DNA of 64,000 nucleotides from CAIWHR01 sp963734575 (GCA_963734575.1 CAVTHT010000013.1:295314-359313); one strand, 5' to 3'. Positions 41,401 through 51,344 are shown, counted from the stretch's first letter. The notes: generated by a model from the letters alone, not told the origin. Made by a program: numbers and translations.

Positions 41401-42342
41401 ATGGGGACGAACACCGTCCTGATCGTCGGCGGCAGCGGCTTCGTGGGCCGGTACGTCGTCAATCGCCTCGTCGCGCAGGGCTGCCGCGTGCTGGTCCCCA
41501 CGCGCCGGCGCGATCGCGCACGCCACCTCTTCCTGCTGCCTACCGTCGACGTGATCGAGACGGATGTCGGCGATCCCGCGGTGCTGGCGCGCCTCGCCGC
41601 GGGTGTGGATGCGGTGATCAACCTGTCGGGCATCCTGCACGAGACGCGCGAGCAGACCTTTCAGGCCGTGCACGTCGATCTCGCGCGCAAGGTGGTCGAA
41701 GCCTGCAAGGCAGGCGGCGTGCGCCGTCTGCTGCACATGAGCGCGCTGCATGCCGATCCCGCGGGGCCGAGCCGCTACCAGCGCAGCAAGGGCGACGCCG
41801 AGGCGGTGATCGCCGCGTCGGGGCTCGACTGGACGATCTTCCAGCCGTCCGTGATCTTCGGCCGCGAGGACAGCTTCCTCAACCTCTTCGCACGGCTCGC
41901 ACGCATGCTGCCGGTCATGGCGCTTCCCGGCGCCGAGTCGCGCTTCCAGCCCGTGTTCGTCGGTGACGTCGCGCAGTGCTTCGTGCGGGCGCTGCAAGAG
42001 GATGGCACGGTCAACCAGCGCTACCCGTTGTGCGGGCCGAAGGTGTACACGCTGCGCGAGCTCGTGCGCTACGTTTGCGAGACGACGGGACATGCGCGTC
42101 CGATCCTGCCGCTCGGCAGTGCGCTGGGCAACCTGCAGGCGGCGATGCTCGAGCACCTGCCGGGCAAGCTCATGACGCGCGACAATCTCGCGTCGATGCG
42201 CAAGGACAGCGTCTGCGACTGCGCGTTTCCCGCGGTCTTCGGGTTCGCGCCAACCGCCCTCGAGGCCATCGCGCCCGCGTACCTCGCTCCGGAAGCGATT
42301 CGCAGCAGATACGACGCGTACCGCAGCCAGAGCGGGCGTTAG
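41401..42342 (+). CDS. NDUFA9-like NAD(P)-binding epimerase-fold protein
   Basis: A 313-residue atypical SDR of the complex I NDUFA9-like family. The Rossmann motif is VLIVGGSGFVGRYVVNRL. The family feature RLLHMSALHADPAGPSRYQRSKGDAE carries the YxxxK-type pair shifted into YQRSKG. SRFQPVFVGDVAQCFVRAL follows. Bacterial members are annotated by analogy to the mitochondrial complex I subunit; their enzymatic role is not settled. No nuo genes are nearby. It starts 17 nt after slt. Confidence 0.84.
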   Translation: MGTNTVLIVGGSGFVGRYVVNRLVAQGCRVLVPTRRRDRARHLFLLPTVDVIETDVGDPAVLARLAAGVDAVINLSGILHETREQTFQAVHVDLARKVVEACKAGGVRRLLHMSALHADPAGPSRYQRSKGDAEAVIAASGLDWTIFQPSVIFGREDSFLNLFARLARMLPVMALPGAESRFQPVFVGDVAQCFVRALQEDGTVNQRYPLCGPKVYTLRELVRYVCETTGHARPILPLGSALGNLQAAMLEHLPGKLMTRDNLASMRKDSVCDCAFPAVFGFAPTALEAIAPAYLAPEAIRSRYDAYRSQSGR

Positions 42343-42397
42343 GGCCTGTTCACGGCGGCAGTCCGGCCGCAGCCATGCAGCAGCATCGGAGAGCAGC

Positions 42398-43684
42398 GTG
42401 CGTGCGCGCAGTCCCAGCGTGAAGATCTACCGGGTCGGCGGGTCGGTGCGCGACGAGCTGCTCGGGCGCGCGGTCGTCGACCACGACTGGGTGGTCGTCG
42501 GCGCGACGCCGGAGATCATGATCGCCTCGGGGTACCGGCCCGTCGGACGCGACTTCCCCGTGTTCCTCCACCCGGAGACCAACGAAGAACATGCGCTTGC
42601 GCGCACCGAGCGCAAGCACGGGCGCGGCTATCGGGGGTTCGAGTTCTTCGCCTCGCCCGACGTCACGCTGGAGGAGGACCTGCGGCGGCGTGATCTCACC
42701 ATCAACGCAATGGCGCGCGACGAGGACGGCACGCTCATCGATCCCTTCGGTGGCGCGGCCGATCTCGCGGCTGGCGTCTTGCGGCACGTATCACCGGCAT
42801 TCGGGGAAGATCCGCTGCGCGTGCTGCGCGTGGCGCGCTTCGCGGCCCGCTTCGGCTTCACCGTCGCTCCCGCGACCGAGGCGCTGATGCGCTCGCTGGC
42901 GGATTCCGGCGAGCTCGCCGAGCTTTCCGCCGAACGCGTATGGCAGGAGCTCGCGCGCGGCCTCATGGAGCCGCAGCCGTCGCGCATGCTCGCGGTGCTG
43001 CGCGCCTGTGGCGCCCTCGCGCAGATACTGCCAGAAGTCGATGCGCTCTACGGCATCCCGCAGCCCATCGCCCATCATCCGGAGTTCGACACCGGTGTGC
43101 ACGTCGCCATGGCGCTCGATTACGGGGCCCGGCGCAGCTATCCGCTGGCGGCGCAGTACGCGATCCTGACGCACGATCTCGGCAAGAGCGCAAGTCCGCC
43201 GGCGCACTGGCCGAAGCATCACGCGCACGAAGCCCGCAGCGTGCGGATCGCCGCGCGCGTGTCCGAGCGCCTGCGGGTGCCGGTGGACTGCCGCGATGCC
43301 GCGCGCCTTGCTGCGCGCTGGCACGGCGTGGTGCATCGGGCGCACGAGCTGCGGCCGGCGACGCTCCTCGATATGATCACCGAGGCCGATGCCTTTCGCC
43401 GCCCGGAGCGTCTCGACATGCTGCTGCTCGCCTGCGCGGCCGATGCCTGCTCGCGGCCCGGCCGTGATGACTACGCTGCCGCCAACCTCGTGCGTGATGC
43501 GTTCGCAGTGGCGCGAAGCGTGGACGCCGGTGCCGTTGCGCGCGCGGTGCTGGATCGTGCGAAGGGTGGCGAGCCGGCGCGGCCGGATGCCGTGGCCGAC
43601 GCCGTGCGCGGAGCACGGTTGAAGGCGCTGCGCGCATGGAAGGCGGAGCGTACTGCGGCTGCCGCTGCGGGGGAGGCTCCCTAG
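42398..43684 (+). CDS. cca: Multifunctional CCA tRNA nucleotidyltransferase
   Basis: Adds or repairs the 3'-CCA end of tRNAs without a template. It has 428 residues. The class II nucleotidyltransferase core is YRVGGSVRDELLG, with the acidic pair in VVDHDWVVVG and FPVFLHPETNEEHALARTERK. The RNA-binding domain has RRRDLTINAMA, and EDPLRVLRVARFAARFGF. The C-terminal HD phosphohydrolase domain contains ILTHDLGKS, as in E. coli-type Cca. GTG 42398 is used because GGAGAG precedes it; GTG 42416 is also possible. Confidence 0.94.
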   Translation: MRARSPSVKIYRVGGSVRDELLGRAVVDHDWVVVGATPEIMIASGYRPVGRDFPVFLHPETNEEHALARTERKHGRGYRGFEFFASPDVTLEEDLRRRDLTINAMARDEDGTLIDPFGGAADLAAGVLRHVSPAFGEDPLRVLRVARFAARFGFTVAPATEALMRSLADSGELAELSAERVWQELARGLMEPQPSRMLAVLRACGALAQILPEVDALYGIPQPIAHHPEFDTGVHVAMALDYGARRSYPLAAQYAILTHDLGKSASPPAHWPKHHAHEARSVRIAARVSERLRVPVDCRDAARLAARWHGVVHRAHELRPATLLDMITEADAFRRPERLDMLLLACAADACSRPGRDDYAAANLVRDAFAVARSVDAGAVARAVLDRAKGGEPARPDAVADAVRGARLKALRAWKAERTAAAAAGEAP

Positions 43685-43728
43685 GGCGCGCAACGGCAGC
43701 CCATGCGCGGGCGCAACGCCGCGAGCAA

Positions 43729-44352
43729 CTACACGCGGTAGGCGATCGCTTTCATCACGCTGGCCGCGACGCGCATCACGCCCTTGACCGGAAGCGGCAG
43801 GTCCTCGGCGCCTGCAGCGAGCGCCATCGCGCCATGCCGCGCCTCGTCATCGCGCATCTGTTCGACGATGGCACGGCTCTTCGTATCGCCGGGCGGAAGG
43901 TCTTCCATGTGCCCGGTGAGGTGTTCCTCCACCTGGCGCTCCGTTTCGACGACGAAGCCGAGGTTCCTGCGATCACCCGCGAGTCCCGCCGCGATGCCGA
44001 TCGCGAACGAACCCGCATACCACACCGCGTTGAGGCGCGAGGTGCGCTGGCCGAGCTCGGCAAGGCGCGACTGCGTCCATGCCAGGTGCTCCTCCTCCTC
44101 GCGGGCCGCCTGGGCGAAGCGCGCGCCGATCGATGGATCGCGAGCCACCACCGCCTGTGCGGCGTAGAGCGCCTGTGCACAGACTTCGCCCGTGTGATTC
44201 ACGCGCATCAACCCGCCGGCGTGGCGGCGCTCGTCGGCCGAGAGGGTGCTGTCGGGCAGGTCGCTGCCGGGAATGGGTCGCGCGCTGGCGGCCACGCCGG
44301 AAAGGGTGCGCAGCGCACGGTCGAGACCGAGGATGAGGGAGTCGGTGATCAT
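43729..44352 (-). CDS. coq7: 2-polyprenyl-3-methyl-6-methoxy-1,4-benzoquinone monooxygenase
   Basis: Membrane-associated di-iron hydroxylase for the penultimate hydroxylation of ubiquinone, found in betaproteobacteria in place of UbiF. It has 207 residues. Iron ligands are in two EXXH-type sets: NHTGEVCAQAL and REEEEHLAWT, then ETERQVEEHLTGH and RDDEARHGAMAL. The C-terminus VKGVMRVAASVMKAIAYRV is the amphipathic helix that touches the membrane. ATG 44352 begins MITDSLILGLDRALRTL. Its presence supports an aerobic organism using ubiquinone. Confidence 0.95.
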   Translation of the reverse strand: MITDSLILGLDRALRTLSGVAASARPIPGSDLPDSTLSADERRHAGGLMRVNHTGEVCAQALYAAQAVVARDPSIGARFAQAAREEEEHLAWTQSRLAELGQRTSRLNAVWYAGSFAIGIAAGLAGDRRNLGFVVETERQVEEHLTGHMEDLPPGDTKSRAIVEQMRDDEARHGAMALAAGAEDLPLPVKGVMRVAASVMKAIAYRV

Positions 44353-44420
44353 CCGGCAATCTTAACTCGCGCCATCGCGCCCGCGCGATGCCTTGCCCGC
44401 GCCGAAGCTCGGCGGCGACC

Positions 44421-44448
44421 AAAAAAAACGGGCGCCCGAAGGCGCCCG
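44421..44448 (-). terminator. Rho-independent terminator of the porin gene
   Basis: On the minus strand an 8-bp perfect stem (CGGGCGCC, loop TTCG, GGCGCCCG) is followed by eight T residues. It lies 53 nt beyond the porin stop. This is the clearest intrinsic terminator in the window. Confidence 0.9.
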
Positions 44449-44500
44449 ATGATCACTTTAAACCAGTTGCGAGTGTTGCTCTTGCTCGAGCGGGTGATTC

Positions 44501-45601
44501 TTAGAAGAAGTGGACCATGCCGGCGATCCAGCCTTCGGGCTTGCCGAAGCAGCCGCCGGCGGGACGACCGACTGCGTACGCGTTGATGTTGAACGTGTAC
44601 GACGCGTTGCACTCGTTCTGCAGCTTCACGTAGCCGGCGTACATCAGGGTGCGCTTGGACAGCGGGTACGTGTACGACAGTTCCCACTGGTCGGACGAGG
44701 TGTCGGCGCCCTTCGCCAGCCCACCGATGCGCGTGCCGTCTGCAGCGCCGCCCTTGCCGTCGGCGGCATGACCGTAGAACGCGTACCACGTGCCCGGGCC
44801 CATCGGCACCGTCAGGCCCACGCCCCACATGTCGCGCTTGAGGTCGCCCGTCGGGGTGTCGTACTTCGTGGTTTCGTACACGACGCTCGGACGGATGAAG
44901 CCGAAGTTGTAGCCGGCGGCGATCGACCAGGAATGATCGTCGAGGTTCGCGCCACGCACGTCCTCGTTCATTTCATACGCAGTACCGATCTGGATCGGGC
45001 CGTTGTTGTAGTACAGGCCGGCGGAGAGCACGCCCGCGTTGCTGACCGGCGCGCCTTCCTGCGTCGAGTACTGGACGCTGCCCGTGAAGCCGGACATGTT
45101 CGGCGAGTCGTAGCGGATCGAGTTGCCGAGGCGTGCGTCGAAGCCGCCGGCGGTCTTCGCCAGGGGACCCTGCGCCCACAGCGCCGCGGTCGACAGGATA
45201 GACGTCGTCAGCGTGGGGGCATTGCCGAAGATCGGGTGAATGTCGTCGTACGGGGCCAGGAAGTTACCCATCTTGAAGGTACCCCAGCTGCCCTGCAGGC
45301 CGACGAACGTTTCGCGTCCGGCCAGCGTGCCGCCGCCGGCGTCGCCGTTGATGGACGATTCGATCTGGAAGATGGCATTGAGCCCGCCGCCCAGCGACTC
45401 GGTGCCGCGAACACCCCAGCGCGAGGAGTTGGAGCTCACGCGGAACACGTGCGGGTTGGAGCCGTTGGCCTGCGTACCGGACACGATTTCCATGTCCACG
45501 TTCAAGCGACCGTACATCGTGACGTTCGCGGTTTGCGCCTGCGCCGCCATCGGCAGCGCGAACGCGCCAGCGACAGCGAGAGCGACGAGCTTCTTGTTCA
45601 T
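44501..45601 (-). CDS. Outer-membrane porin, Gram-negative type (Omp32-like)
   Basis: A 366-residue trimeric general porin of the betaproteobacterial Omp32/BpsP type. The signal peptide is MNKKLVALAVAGAFALPMAAQAQ. The mature start TANVTMYGRLNVDMEIV is characteristic. The PEFGG-like selectivity loop region reads MGNFLAPYDDIHPIFGN. Alternating beta-strands end in the terminal aromatic IAGMVHFF, needed for barrel assembly. A strong GAGGAGAG site precedes the ATG. The strong terminator and good binding site suggest high expression. Confidence 0.95.
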   Translation of the reverse strand: MNKKLVALAVAGAFALPMAAQAQTANVTMYGRLNVDMEIVSGTQANGSNPHVFRVSSNSSRWGVRGTESLGGGLNAIFQIESSINGDAGGGTLAGRETFVGLQGSWGTFKMGNFLAPYDDIHPIFGNAPTLTTSILSTAALWAQGPLAKTAGGFDARLGNSIRYDSPNMSGFTGSVQYSTQEGAPVSNAGVLSAGLYYNNGPIQIGTAYEMNEDVRGANLDDHSWSIAAGYNFGFIRPSVVYETTKYDTPTGDLKRDMWGVGLTVPMGPGTWYAFYGHAADGKGGAADGTRIGGLAKGADTSSDQWELSYTYPLSKRTLMYAGYVKLQNECNASYTFNINAYAVGRPAGGCFGKPEGWIAGMVHFF

Positions 45602-45981
45602 GGAGTCTCTCCTCTAACTAGAAAAATTGGCAAGTGTGACCAGCAACTGCCCCTGCCATCGGAAACGCCTTCTCAGGGTGTCGAGAAGTTGAGTGCATTG
45701 TGCCAAAGCGCGGAACGGCGAGGCAAGGCAAACCCCGGCCCATGGGTAAGACGATGCTGTCCTGTTGCTAAAACGCGACATCACGGGGCACCGGGAGGCA
45801 AGAATCGCATCCAAAAACATGCCGCAAGCCGCTGAGCAGGCAGGACTATTTTGACTTTCCTGAGTCGTTCCCGGCCTGCGTGCGCGAAGCGGCCTAAAAT
45901 GACACTTTTGGGGCGCTTTGGTCCCCTGCCCACGCCTTCCGGCCAATTGCAAACCGGGCGCGCTCGTGCCGCGCCGCTGCC
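45602..45981. other. Divergent intergenic region between porin and WecA-like gene
   Basis: This 380-nt gap has no gene. On the porin side it holds a candidate promoter, described separately. On the other side, TAAAAT at 45895-45900 could be a -10 box for the glycosyltransferase operon, but no -35 lies at the right spacing. The region is visibly richer in A and T than the flanking genes. I see no operator or hairpin I would defend. Confidence 0.4.
45697..45726 (-). promoter_or_regulatory. Candidate sigma-70 promoter of the porin gene
   Basis: On the minus strand TTGCCT (45726-45721) and CACAAT (45702-45697) are separated by 18 nt. They would give a leader of about 90 nt before the porin ATG. 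The match is 4 of 6 at -35 and 4 of 6 at -10. Confidence 0.35.
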
Positions 45982-46971
45982 GTGCATCTCACCCTTTCCC
46001 TCCTGCCGGGCGCGGCGAGCGCCCTGACGCTGTCGTGGCTCGTGACGTGGCTCCTGCTGCGCCACCGCGCCCGCCTGCCGCTTGCCGCGCCGAACGACCG
46101 CTCGCTGCACCTGCGTCCGGTGCCACGCGTCGGCGGCCTGGCGATCTGGGCCGGGTGGGCACCGTTGGCGCTGATCGGTCTCGCGGCCATGCCCGGCGGC
46201 GCGCCCGCATGGATCGCCTGGCTCGCGTTGGTCCTGGTCTCGCTGCGCGACGACCGCGTCGGCGTCCACCCCGCGGTCAGGCTGGCGGTGCACGGCGCGG
46301 CGGCAATGCTGACCGCGGCCATGCTGATCGACGACGTACGTGCACACCTGGTCCTCGCCGCGTTCGTTGCACTCGCGATCGCCTGGAGCTCGAACGCGTT
46401 CAATTTCATGGACGGCTCGGATGGGCTCGCGGCGGCGATGGGCATCGTCGGCTTCACGGCCTATGCGCTGGCCGCTGGCGCCGCCGGCTGGAGCTTCGGC
46501 TATTGGACGCTCGTCGCCGCGGTGCTGCCGCTCGCGTTCGCCAACGCCCCCCCGGCGCGCCTGTTCCTCGGCGATTGCGGAGCGGTGCCGCTCGGCTTTC
46601 TCGCGGGCGCGTGCGGAGCCGGAGAATGGCTGCGTGGCACCTGGCCGGGCTGGTTCCCCTTGCTGGTCTTCCTGCCGTTCCTCGCCGACGCCACGCTCAC
46701 GCTCGGGAAGCGCCTCGCCCGGGGCGAGCGCGTCTGGCTGGCGCACCGCGAGCACTACTACCAGCGACTGCACCAGCTGGGGGCGGGTCACGCCGGCACG
46801 CTCGTGGCGTACGGGACACTGATGCTCGCGACGGCCGCGACGGCGGTATGGACGCTTCGGGCCGAACCCGCGCGGGGCTGGATCGTCTTAGGCTCATGGT
46901 GTGCCGCACTGGCTGTGGTGTACCTGGCCATTGATTATCATTGGCGGCGGCGGGCTCCTTCCTCGCAATGA
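45982..46971 (+). CDS. WecA/WbpL-type undecaprenyl-phosphate sugar-1-phosphate transferase
   Basis: An MraY/WecA-family polytopic membrane enzyme that starts O-antigen synthesis by moving a HexNAc-1-phosphate onto undecaprenyl phosphate. It has 329 residues and about ten hydrophobic helices. Diagnostic motifs are PNDRSLHLRPVPRVGG, SNAFNFMDGSDGLAAAMG, ARLFLGDCGAVPLGF and the cytoplasmic LAHREHYYQRLHQLG. The sugar donor cannot be told. GTG 45982 is the likely start. Its stop overlaps the WbpM-like ATG by 4 nt, and that pairing is usual in O-antigen loci. Confidence 0.9.
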   Translation: MHLTLSLLPGAASALTLSWLVTWLLLRHRARLPLAAPNDRSLHLRPVPRVGGLAIWAGWAPLALIGLAAMPGGAPAWIAWLALVLVSLRDDRVGVHPAVRLAVHGAAAMLTAAMLIDDVRAHLVLAAFVALAIAWSSNAFNFMDGSDGLAAAMGIVGFTAYALAAGAAGWSFGYWTLVAAVLPLAFANAPPARLFLGDCGAVPLGFLAGACGAGEWLRGTWPGWFPLLVFLPFLADATLTLGKRLARGERVWLAHREHYYQRLHQLGAGHAGTLVAYGTLMLATAATAVWTLRAEPARGWIVLGSWCAALAVVYLAIDYHWRRRAPSSQ

Positions 46972-48878
46972 AATCTCCCCAGAACTGGCGGGCATGGCTC
47001 GCCTTCGCGCACGACGTCGCCGCCGCCGGCGTGGCGTGGCTCGCCATGTACTGGCTGCGGTTCAACCTCGACGAGCACGTCCCGTACCTCACGGACATGC
47101 TCTGGACGCTCGCCTGGATCATGCCCCTGCAGGGCGGCATCTTCCTCGCGTTCGGGCTGTATCGCGGCCTGTGGCGCTTTGCGAGCCTCCTCGACCTGCA
47201 GCGCATCGTGCTCGCGGCAGCGCTCGGCGCCGTGCTCGTGCCGCTGATCGTGGTGATGCTGCGCATGCAGACCATCATCCCGCGCAGCGTGCTCCTCCTG
47301 TATCCGCTGCTGCTGATCTTCCTGATGGCGGGCAACCGCTTCGCGTATCGCATCTGGAAGGAGCATCGTCTCTACAGCCCGCTTGCCGCACTCGGGGAGC
47401 CGGTGCTCATCATCGGCGCCGGCGAAGCGGGCGCGCGACTCACCATGGAGCTGTCGCACAGCCGGCAGTGGCGCGTCGTGGGTGCCCTCGACGACGATCC
47501 GGCCAAGCATGGCCGCCTGCTGCGCAACGTCAACGTGCTGGGGCCGATCTCCGAGCTGCCGGCCTGGGCGCGGAAGTACGACGTCCGCAAGGTGATCATC
47601 GCGCTGCCGTCGGCCGCGCACGGCGTGCGCCGGCGCGTCGCCGAGATCTGCGCGCGGGCCGGGCTCGAGGCCCTCACGGTGCCGTCGTACGAGGACCTCA
47701 TCAGCGGCCGCTCGGTGCTGACTACCATCCGCAACGTGGAGGTCGACGATCTTCTCGGCCGCGACCCCGTCGTGCTCGACAGCGCAGGCCTCGGCGAATG
47801 GCTTGGCAATCGCGTCGTGCTCGTCACGGGCGCAGGCGGCTCGATCGGCGCGGAGCTCTGCCGGCAGATCGCACGCTTCCGGCCGGCGAAGCTCGTGCTT
47901 CTCGACGTGTCCGAGGCCGCGGTGTACGAGATCCAGATCGCGCTCACCGACATGTTCCCGCAGTTGCCACTCTCGCCCGTTGTCGGCGATGTCAAGCACG
48001 CCGCGCTCGTCGACAAGGTGTTCGAGACGGAACAGCCGAACGTCGTTTTCCATGCCGCCGCGTACAAGCACGTGCCGCTCATGGAGGAAAACAATGCCTG
48101 GCAGGCGGTGCGCAACAACGCGTACGGAACCTGGGTGCTGGCGCGCGCCGCGGTGCGCGGCAAGGTCGAGAAGTTCGTCCTCGTGTCCACGGACAAGGCG
48201 GTGAACCCGACGAGCGTGATGGGTGCCTCGAAGCGCATGGCGGAGATCGTGTGCCAGAGCCTGCAGGGTGCGGGGACGCAGTTCGTCCTGGTGCGCTTCG
48301 GCAACGTGTTCGGCAGCGCCGGGAGCGTGATCCCGCGCTTTCGCGAGCAGATCGTGCGCGGCGGTCCGGTGACCGTGACGCATCCCGATATCACGCGCTT
48401 CTTCATGTCGCTGTCGGAGGCCACCCAATTGATGCTGCAGGCGGCGCTGCAAGGCAAGGACGGCGAGATCCTCGTTCTCGACATGGGCGAGCCCGTGCGC
48501 ATTCTCGATCTCGCGCGCGATCTCATCCGGTTGTCGGGAGCGGATCCGGAGCGCGTGGCCATCGTGTTCACCGGGCTGCGGCCCGGCGAGAAGCTGTACG
48601 AGGAGCTGCTCGCGTCGGAAGAGGCGACGCTGCCCACGACGCATCCGAAGCTGCGCATCGCGCAGGCGCGCACCGCCAATCGCGACGCGGTCGGCCAGAT
48701 GGTTGCATGGTGCGAGCGCGACCGCATCGCCGACGTCGCCGAGGTACGCGCGCGGCTGCGCGCCTGGATCCCGGAGTACGCACCGCCTGCCGGCGCGCCC
48801 GTGCAGCCGATCCCGGCGGGAACCGATACGGATGGCGTCGCGGCACCGCTGCCGCTGCGCGCGCCGCGCCGGCGCTAG
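46968..48878 (+). CDS. WbpM/CapD-type nucleotide-sugar 4,6-dehydratase
   Basis: A 636-residue membrane-bound UDP-GlcNAc-type 4,6-dehydratase for O-antigen or capsule sugars. The N-terminal part has four hydrophobic helices (about 10-125). A first Rossmann domain begins PVLIIGAGEAGARL. The catalytic SDR domain has VVLVTGAGGSIGAELCRQI and HAAAYKHVPLMEENNAWQ. Its active site reads NPTSVMGASKR, the Met-for-Tyr variant known in WbpM. GLRPGEKLYEELL follows. The C-terminal ~30 residues are Pro/Ala-rich filler. It is coupled to the WecA-like gene. Confidence 0.93.
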   Translation: MKSPQNWRAWLAFAHDVAAAGVAWLAMYWLRFNLDEHVPYLTDMLWTLAWIMPLQGGIFLAFGLYRGLWRFASLLDLQRIVLAAALGAVLVPLIVVMLRMQTIIPRSVLLLYPLLLIFLMAGNRFAYRIWKEHRLYSPLAALGEPVLIIGAGEAGARLTMELSHSRQWRVVGALDDDPAKHGRLLRNVNVLGPISELPAWARKYDVRKVIIALPSAAHGVRRRVAEICARAGLEALTVPSYEDLISGRSVLTTIRNVEVDDLLGRDPVVLDSAGLGEWLGNRVVLVTGAGGSIGAELCRQIARFRPAKLVLLDVSEAAVYEIQIALTDMFPQLPLSPVVGDVKHAALVDKVFETEQPNVVFHAAAYKHVPLMEENNAWQAVRNNAYGTWVLARAAVRGKVEKFVLVSTDKAVNPTSVMGASKRMAEIVCQSLQGAGTQFVLVRFGNVFGSAGSVIPRFREQIVRGGPVTVTHPDITRFFMSLSEATQLMLQAALQGKDGEILVLDMGEPVRILDLARDLIRLSGADPERVAIVFTGLRPGEKLYEELLASEEATLPTTHPKLRIAQARTANRDAVGQMVAWCERDRIADVAEVRARLRAWIPEYAPPAGAPVQPIPAGTDTDGVAAPLPLRAPRRR

Positions 48879-48890
48879 GACAGAGGCTCC

Positions 48891-50153
48891 CTAAGCCGGC
48901 GGCTCTGCCGGGGTGCGCGAGCCCGAACGCTCGAGGCGCGTACCCCAGCCGATGAGCAGCGCATTGAACGCGAAGAACTGCTTCGCGTTGGCGCGAAACA
49001 GGAAATCGTCGGTCAGGTTCTTCAGCACGAAACCCGCGAGCAACGCGAGGCCGATGATGCCCACGATGGCCAGCGCGTCCTCGGAGGCGCGGAAGAACCG
49101 CACGTAACGCCAGACGAGGCCGCCCAGCACTGCGAGGAACAGCGCGAGGCCGATCGCCCCCGTCTGCAGCCACTGGCTGCCGAACATGTTGTGCGCGTGC
49201 CAGAGCAGCGGATCACCGAGCTCGCTGCGCAGCTCGCTCGCAAGGATCGCGCGCCCGAAGCCGAAGCCCGTCCAGGGCCGCACGCGGATGTGGGCGACCA
49301 TGTGCTCCCACAGCGCCAGTCGCGGATCCTCCTCGAGCGTGCGTGCGATGGGCGTGTCGGGCGGGAAGAACACCTCGGCCTTCTCGCGCGCGGCATCGGT
49401 GAAGAGTGCGCCGATCGTCACCACCAGCACCAGCATCAGCGGCAGCAGCCAGCGTGCCGGCGTCGTGAGCGCGGTGCGCCAGTGCAGCGCACCGAGGCCG
49501 CTGACGACGGCGATCGCCACTGCGAGTCCCACCCACACCATGCGGTTGTCCGACACGCGCGCCGTCGCGAGCACCAGCGCCATCAGGAATGCGGCCGTCG
49601 CGTAGGCGCGGCGGCTGACTCCGAGGCCCGTCGGCGGCGGGAGCATGAGAGTGAGCAGCAACGGCGTGATCAGGACGAGGAACGTGGTCCATGGCCCGAC
49701 GCCGAGATGCCAGCGGCCCGGGTTCCACCCCCACGGCGAGAGTTCCAGCAGCAGCGCGAACGCCCCGGAGATCGCGAACACGGCGAAAAGCGACTTGAGG
49801 ATGACCCGCCACGCACGTGCATCCATCACGGCGGCGACGTACACGATCAGCACGATCACCGACGTCCACATCACCTCCTGCCGCCATTGCGCGAAGCTGT
49901 AGGCCGGCCGCTGCGTCCACAGGAGCGACGCAGTGCACCACAGGCACCACGCGACGAATGCCAGCGGCAGGAACATCCCGGGCGCCGGCACGCGCCGACC
50001 GCGAGCCAACAGGCCGGCAGCGACGATCGTCACCGCGCATGCGCCACCGACGACGAGCGACAGGCTGCGCCAGAAGTTCAGCGCATTGGTGGTCAGCAGC
50101 GCGACGTAGAGTGCGGCAGACGGCAGCAGCCAGCGATTACAATGGGCAAGCAT
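48891..50153 (-). CDS. O-antigen ligase/polymerase (Wzy_C) family protein
   Basis: A 420-residue polytopic inner-membrane protein with about ten to twelve hydrophobic segments. The O-antigen ligase domain shows FLVLITPLLLTLML, ATARVSDNRMVWVGLA and, in the periplasmic loop region, RPWTGFGFGRAI with LLWHAHNMFGSQWLQTGAIG, whose histidine is the conserved WaaL-type residue. It could be WaaL (joining O-antigen to lipid A-core) or Wzy polymerase; sequence alone does not decide. It is convergent with the WbpM-like gene, 12 nt apart, and divergent from a GT9 gene. Confidence 0.84.
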   Translation of the reverse strand: MLAHCNRWLLPSAALYVALLTTNALNFWRSLSLVVGGACAVTIVAAGLLARGRRVPAPGMFLPLAFVAWCLWCTASLLWTQRPAYSFAQWRQEVMWTSVIVLIVYVAAVMDARAWRVILKSLFAVFAISGAFALLLELSPWGWNPGRWHLGVGPWTTFLVLITPLLLTLMLPPPTGLGVSRRAYATAAFLMALVLATARVSDNRMVWVGLAVAIAVVSGLGALHWRTALTTPARWLLPLMLVLVVTIGALFTDAAREKAEVFFPPDTPIARTLEEDPRLALWEHMVAHIRVRPWTGFGFGRAILASELRSELGDPLLWHAHNMFGSQWLQTGAIGLALFLAVLGGLVWRYVRFFRASEDALAIVGIIGLALLAGFVLKNLTDDFLFRANAKQFFAFNALLIGWGTRLERSGSRTPAEPPA

Positions 50154-50183
50154 GGCGGGGTCCCCGCGACAGGGGGCGCGCGA

Positions 50184-51306
50184 TTGTACCTTTCATCCCT
50201 CCTGCCCGCTCCCGCCGCCATCGCCGCATGCCTCGCGCGCCGTGCCTTGAAGATCCTGTTCATCAAACGCGACAAGCTCGGCGACCTCCTGCTGACCACC
50301 CCGGTGTTCGCGCACGTCCGCGCGCAGTTGCCGCAGGCCGGGATTCACCTGCTGGCGAACGATTACAACGCGTGGGTGGCGCGCGATCATCCTGCGCTCA
50401 CGCGCACGTGGGTCTATCCGCGCGTGCGTCACGCCGGGCGCCTGCGCCTCGGCGCGGCGCTCGCGTATCCGCGCCTCGCGTGGGCCTTGCGCCGCGAGCG
50501 TTTCGACTGGGCGATCGTGGCAGGCGGCGAAGAATCGCCGCGCGGCATCGAGCGCGCACTCGCCGTCGGGGCGCGTCGCGTCGTCGCCTACGCGACCGAT
50601 CCTGCGCGTTATGGCAGCCGGCTCACGGATCCGCTGCCGCCCGCATCGGGCCACGAGATCGCACGGATGATGCAGCAACTCGCACCGCTCGGCATCGCGC
50701 CACCGGCGCACGCGCCCGAGCCGAATGTATCGCCTTCCGGCAGCCGGCGACGACTTCGCCCGGCGCTGGTTGCGCGACCGTGGGTTGTCGCACGGCACGT
50801 ACGTCGTCCTGGGGCTCGGTGCCCGGCGGGCGAAGAAGCAGCCGAGCGCAGAGCAGATCGTGCGGTGGACCGCGCATTGGCGCGAGGCGTGGGGACTCGC
50901 GACCGTGTTCATGTGGACGCCGGGTGCGAGCGACAACGCGCTCTATCCCGGCGACGACGCCATTGCGGCGCCGGTGCTCGCGCGGGCGTTGCCGCATCTG
51001 CACCCCTTTCGCGGCCCGATCGACGAGGCACTCGGCCTCGTCTTCAATGCACGCACGTCGGTGTTTCCCGATTCGGGGCTCATGCACTTCGCGGCGGCGA
51101 GCCCTGGCGGTGTGCTCGGTCTTTTCGCCGCACCGGAAGACTCAGCGCCCGCGTCGCGATGGGCGCCCGTCGGTGTGCGCGCGCGCTGGATCGAGGCCCC
51201 GCGTGCGATCGGCGAAGTCCCCGACGCCGAGATCATGGCGGCGCTGGAACCGCTGGCCGTGGACGCCTCGCCGCTCCCCGCAGTGCAGGCGGGTCAGCAG
51301 GCTTGA
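50184..51306 (+). CDS. GT9 family (heptosyltransferase-like) glycosyltransferase A, one frameshift
   Basis: A GT-B fold glycosyltransferase of family 9, related to WaaC/WaaF/WaaQ. The N-terminal domain begins LKILFIKRDKLGDLLLTTPVFAHVR, and NARTSVFPDSGLMHFAAASPGG is the nucleotide-sugar site. The frame changes near 50727 (one extra base) between APPAHAPEP and YRLPAAGDDFARRW. TTG 50184 is chosen because AGGGGG lies 7 nt upstream; TTG 50247 is an alternative that starts directly at the conserved motif. A TACAAT at 50137-50142 may be its -10 box. Confidence 0.78.
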
Positions 51307-51344
51307 ACCCGCCGCGCCGTGCCCGCATCGCGCGGGCACGCGCT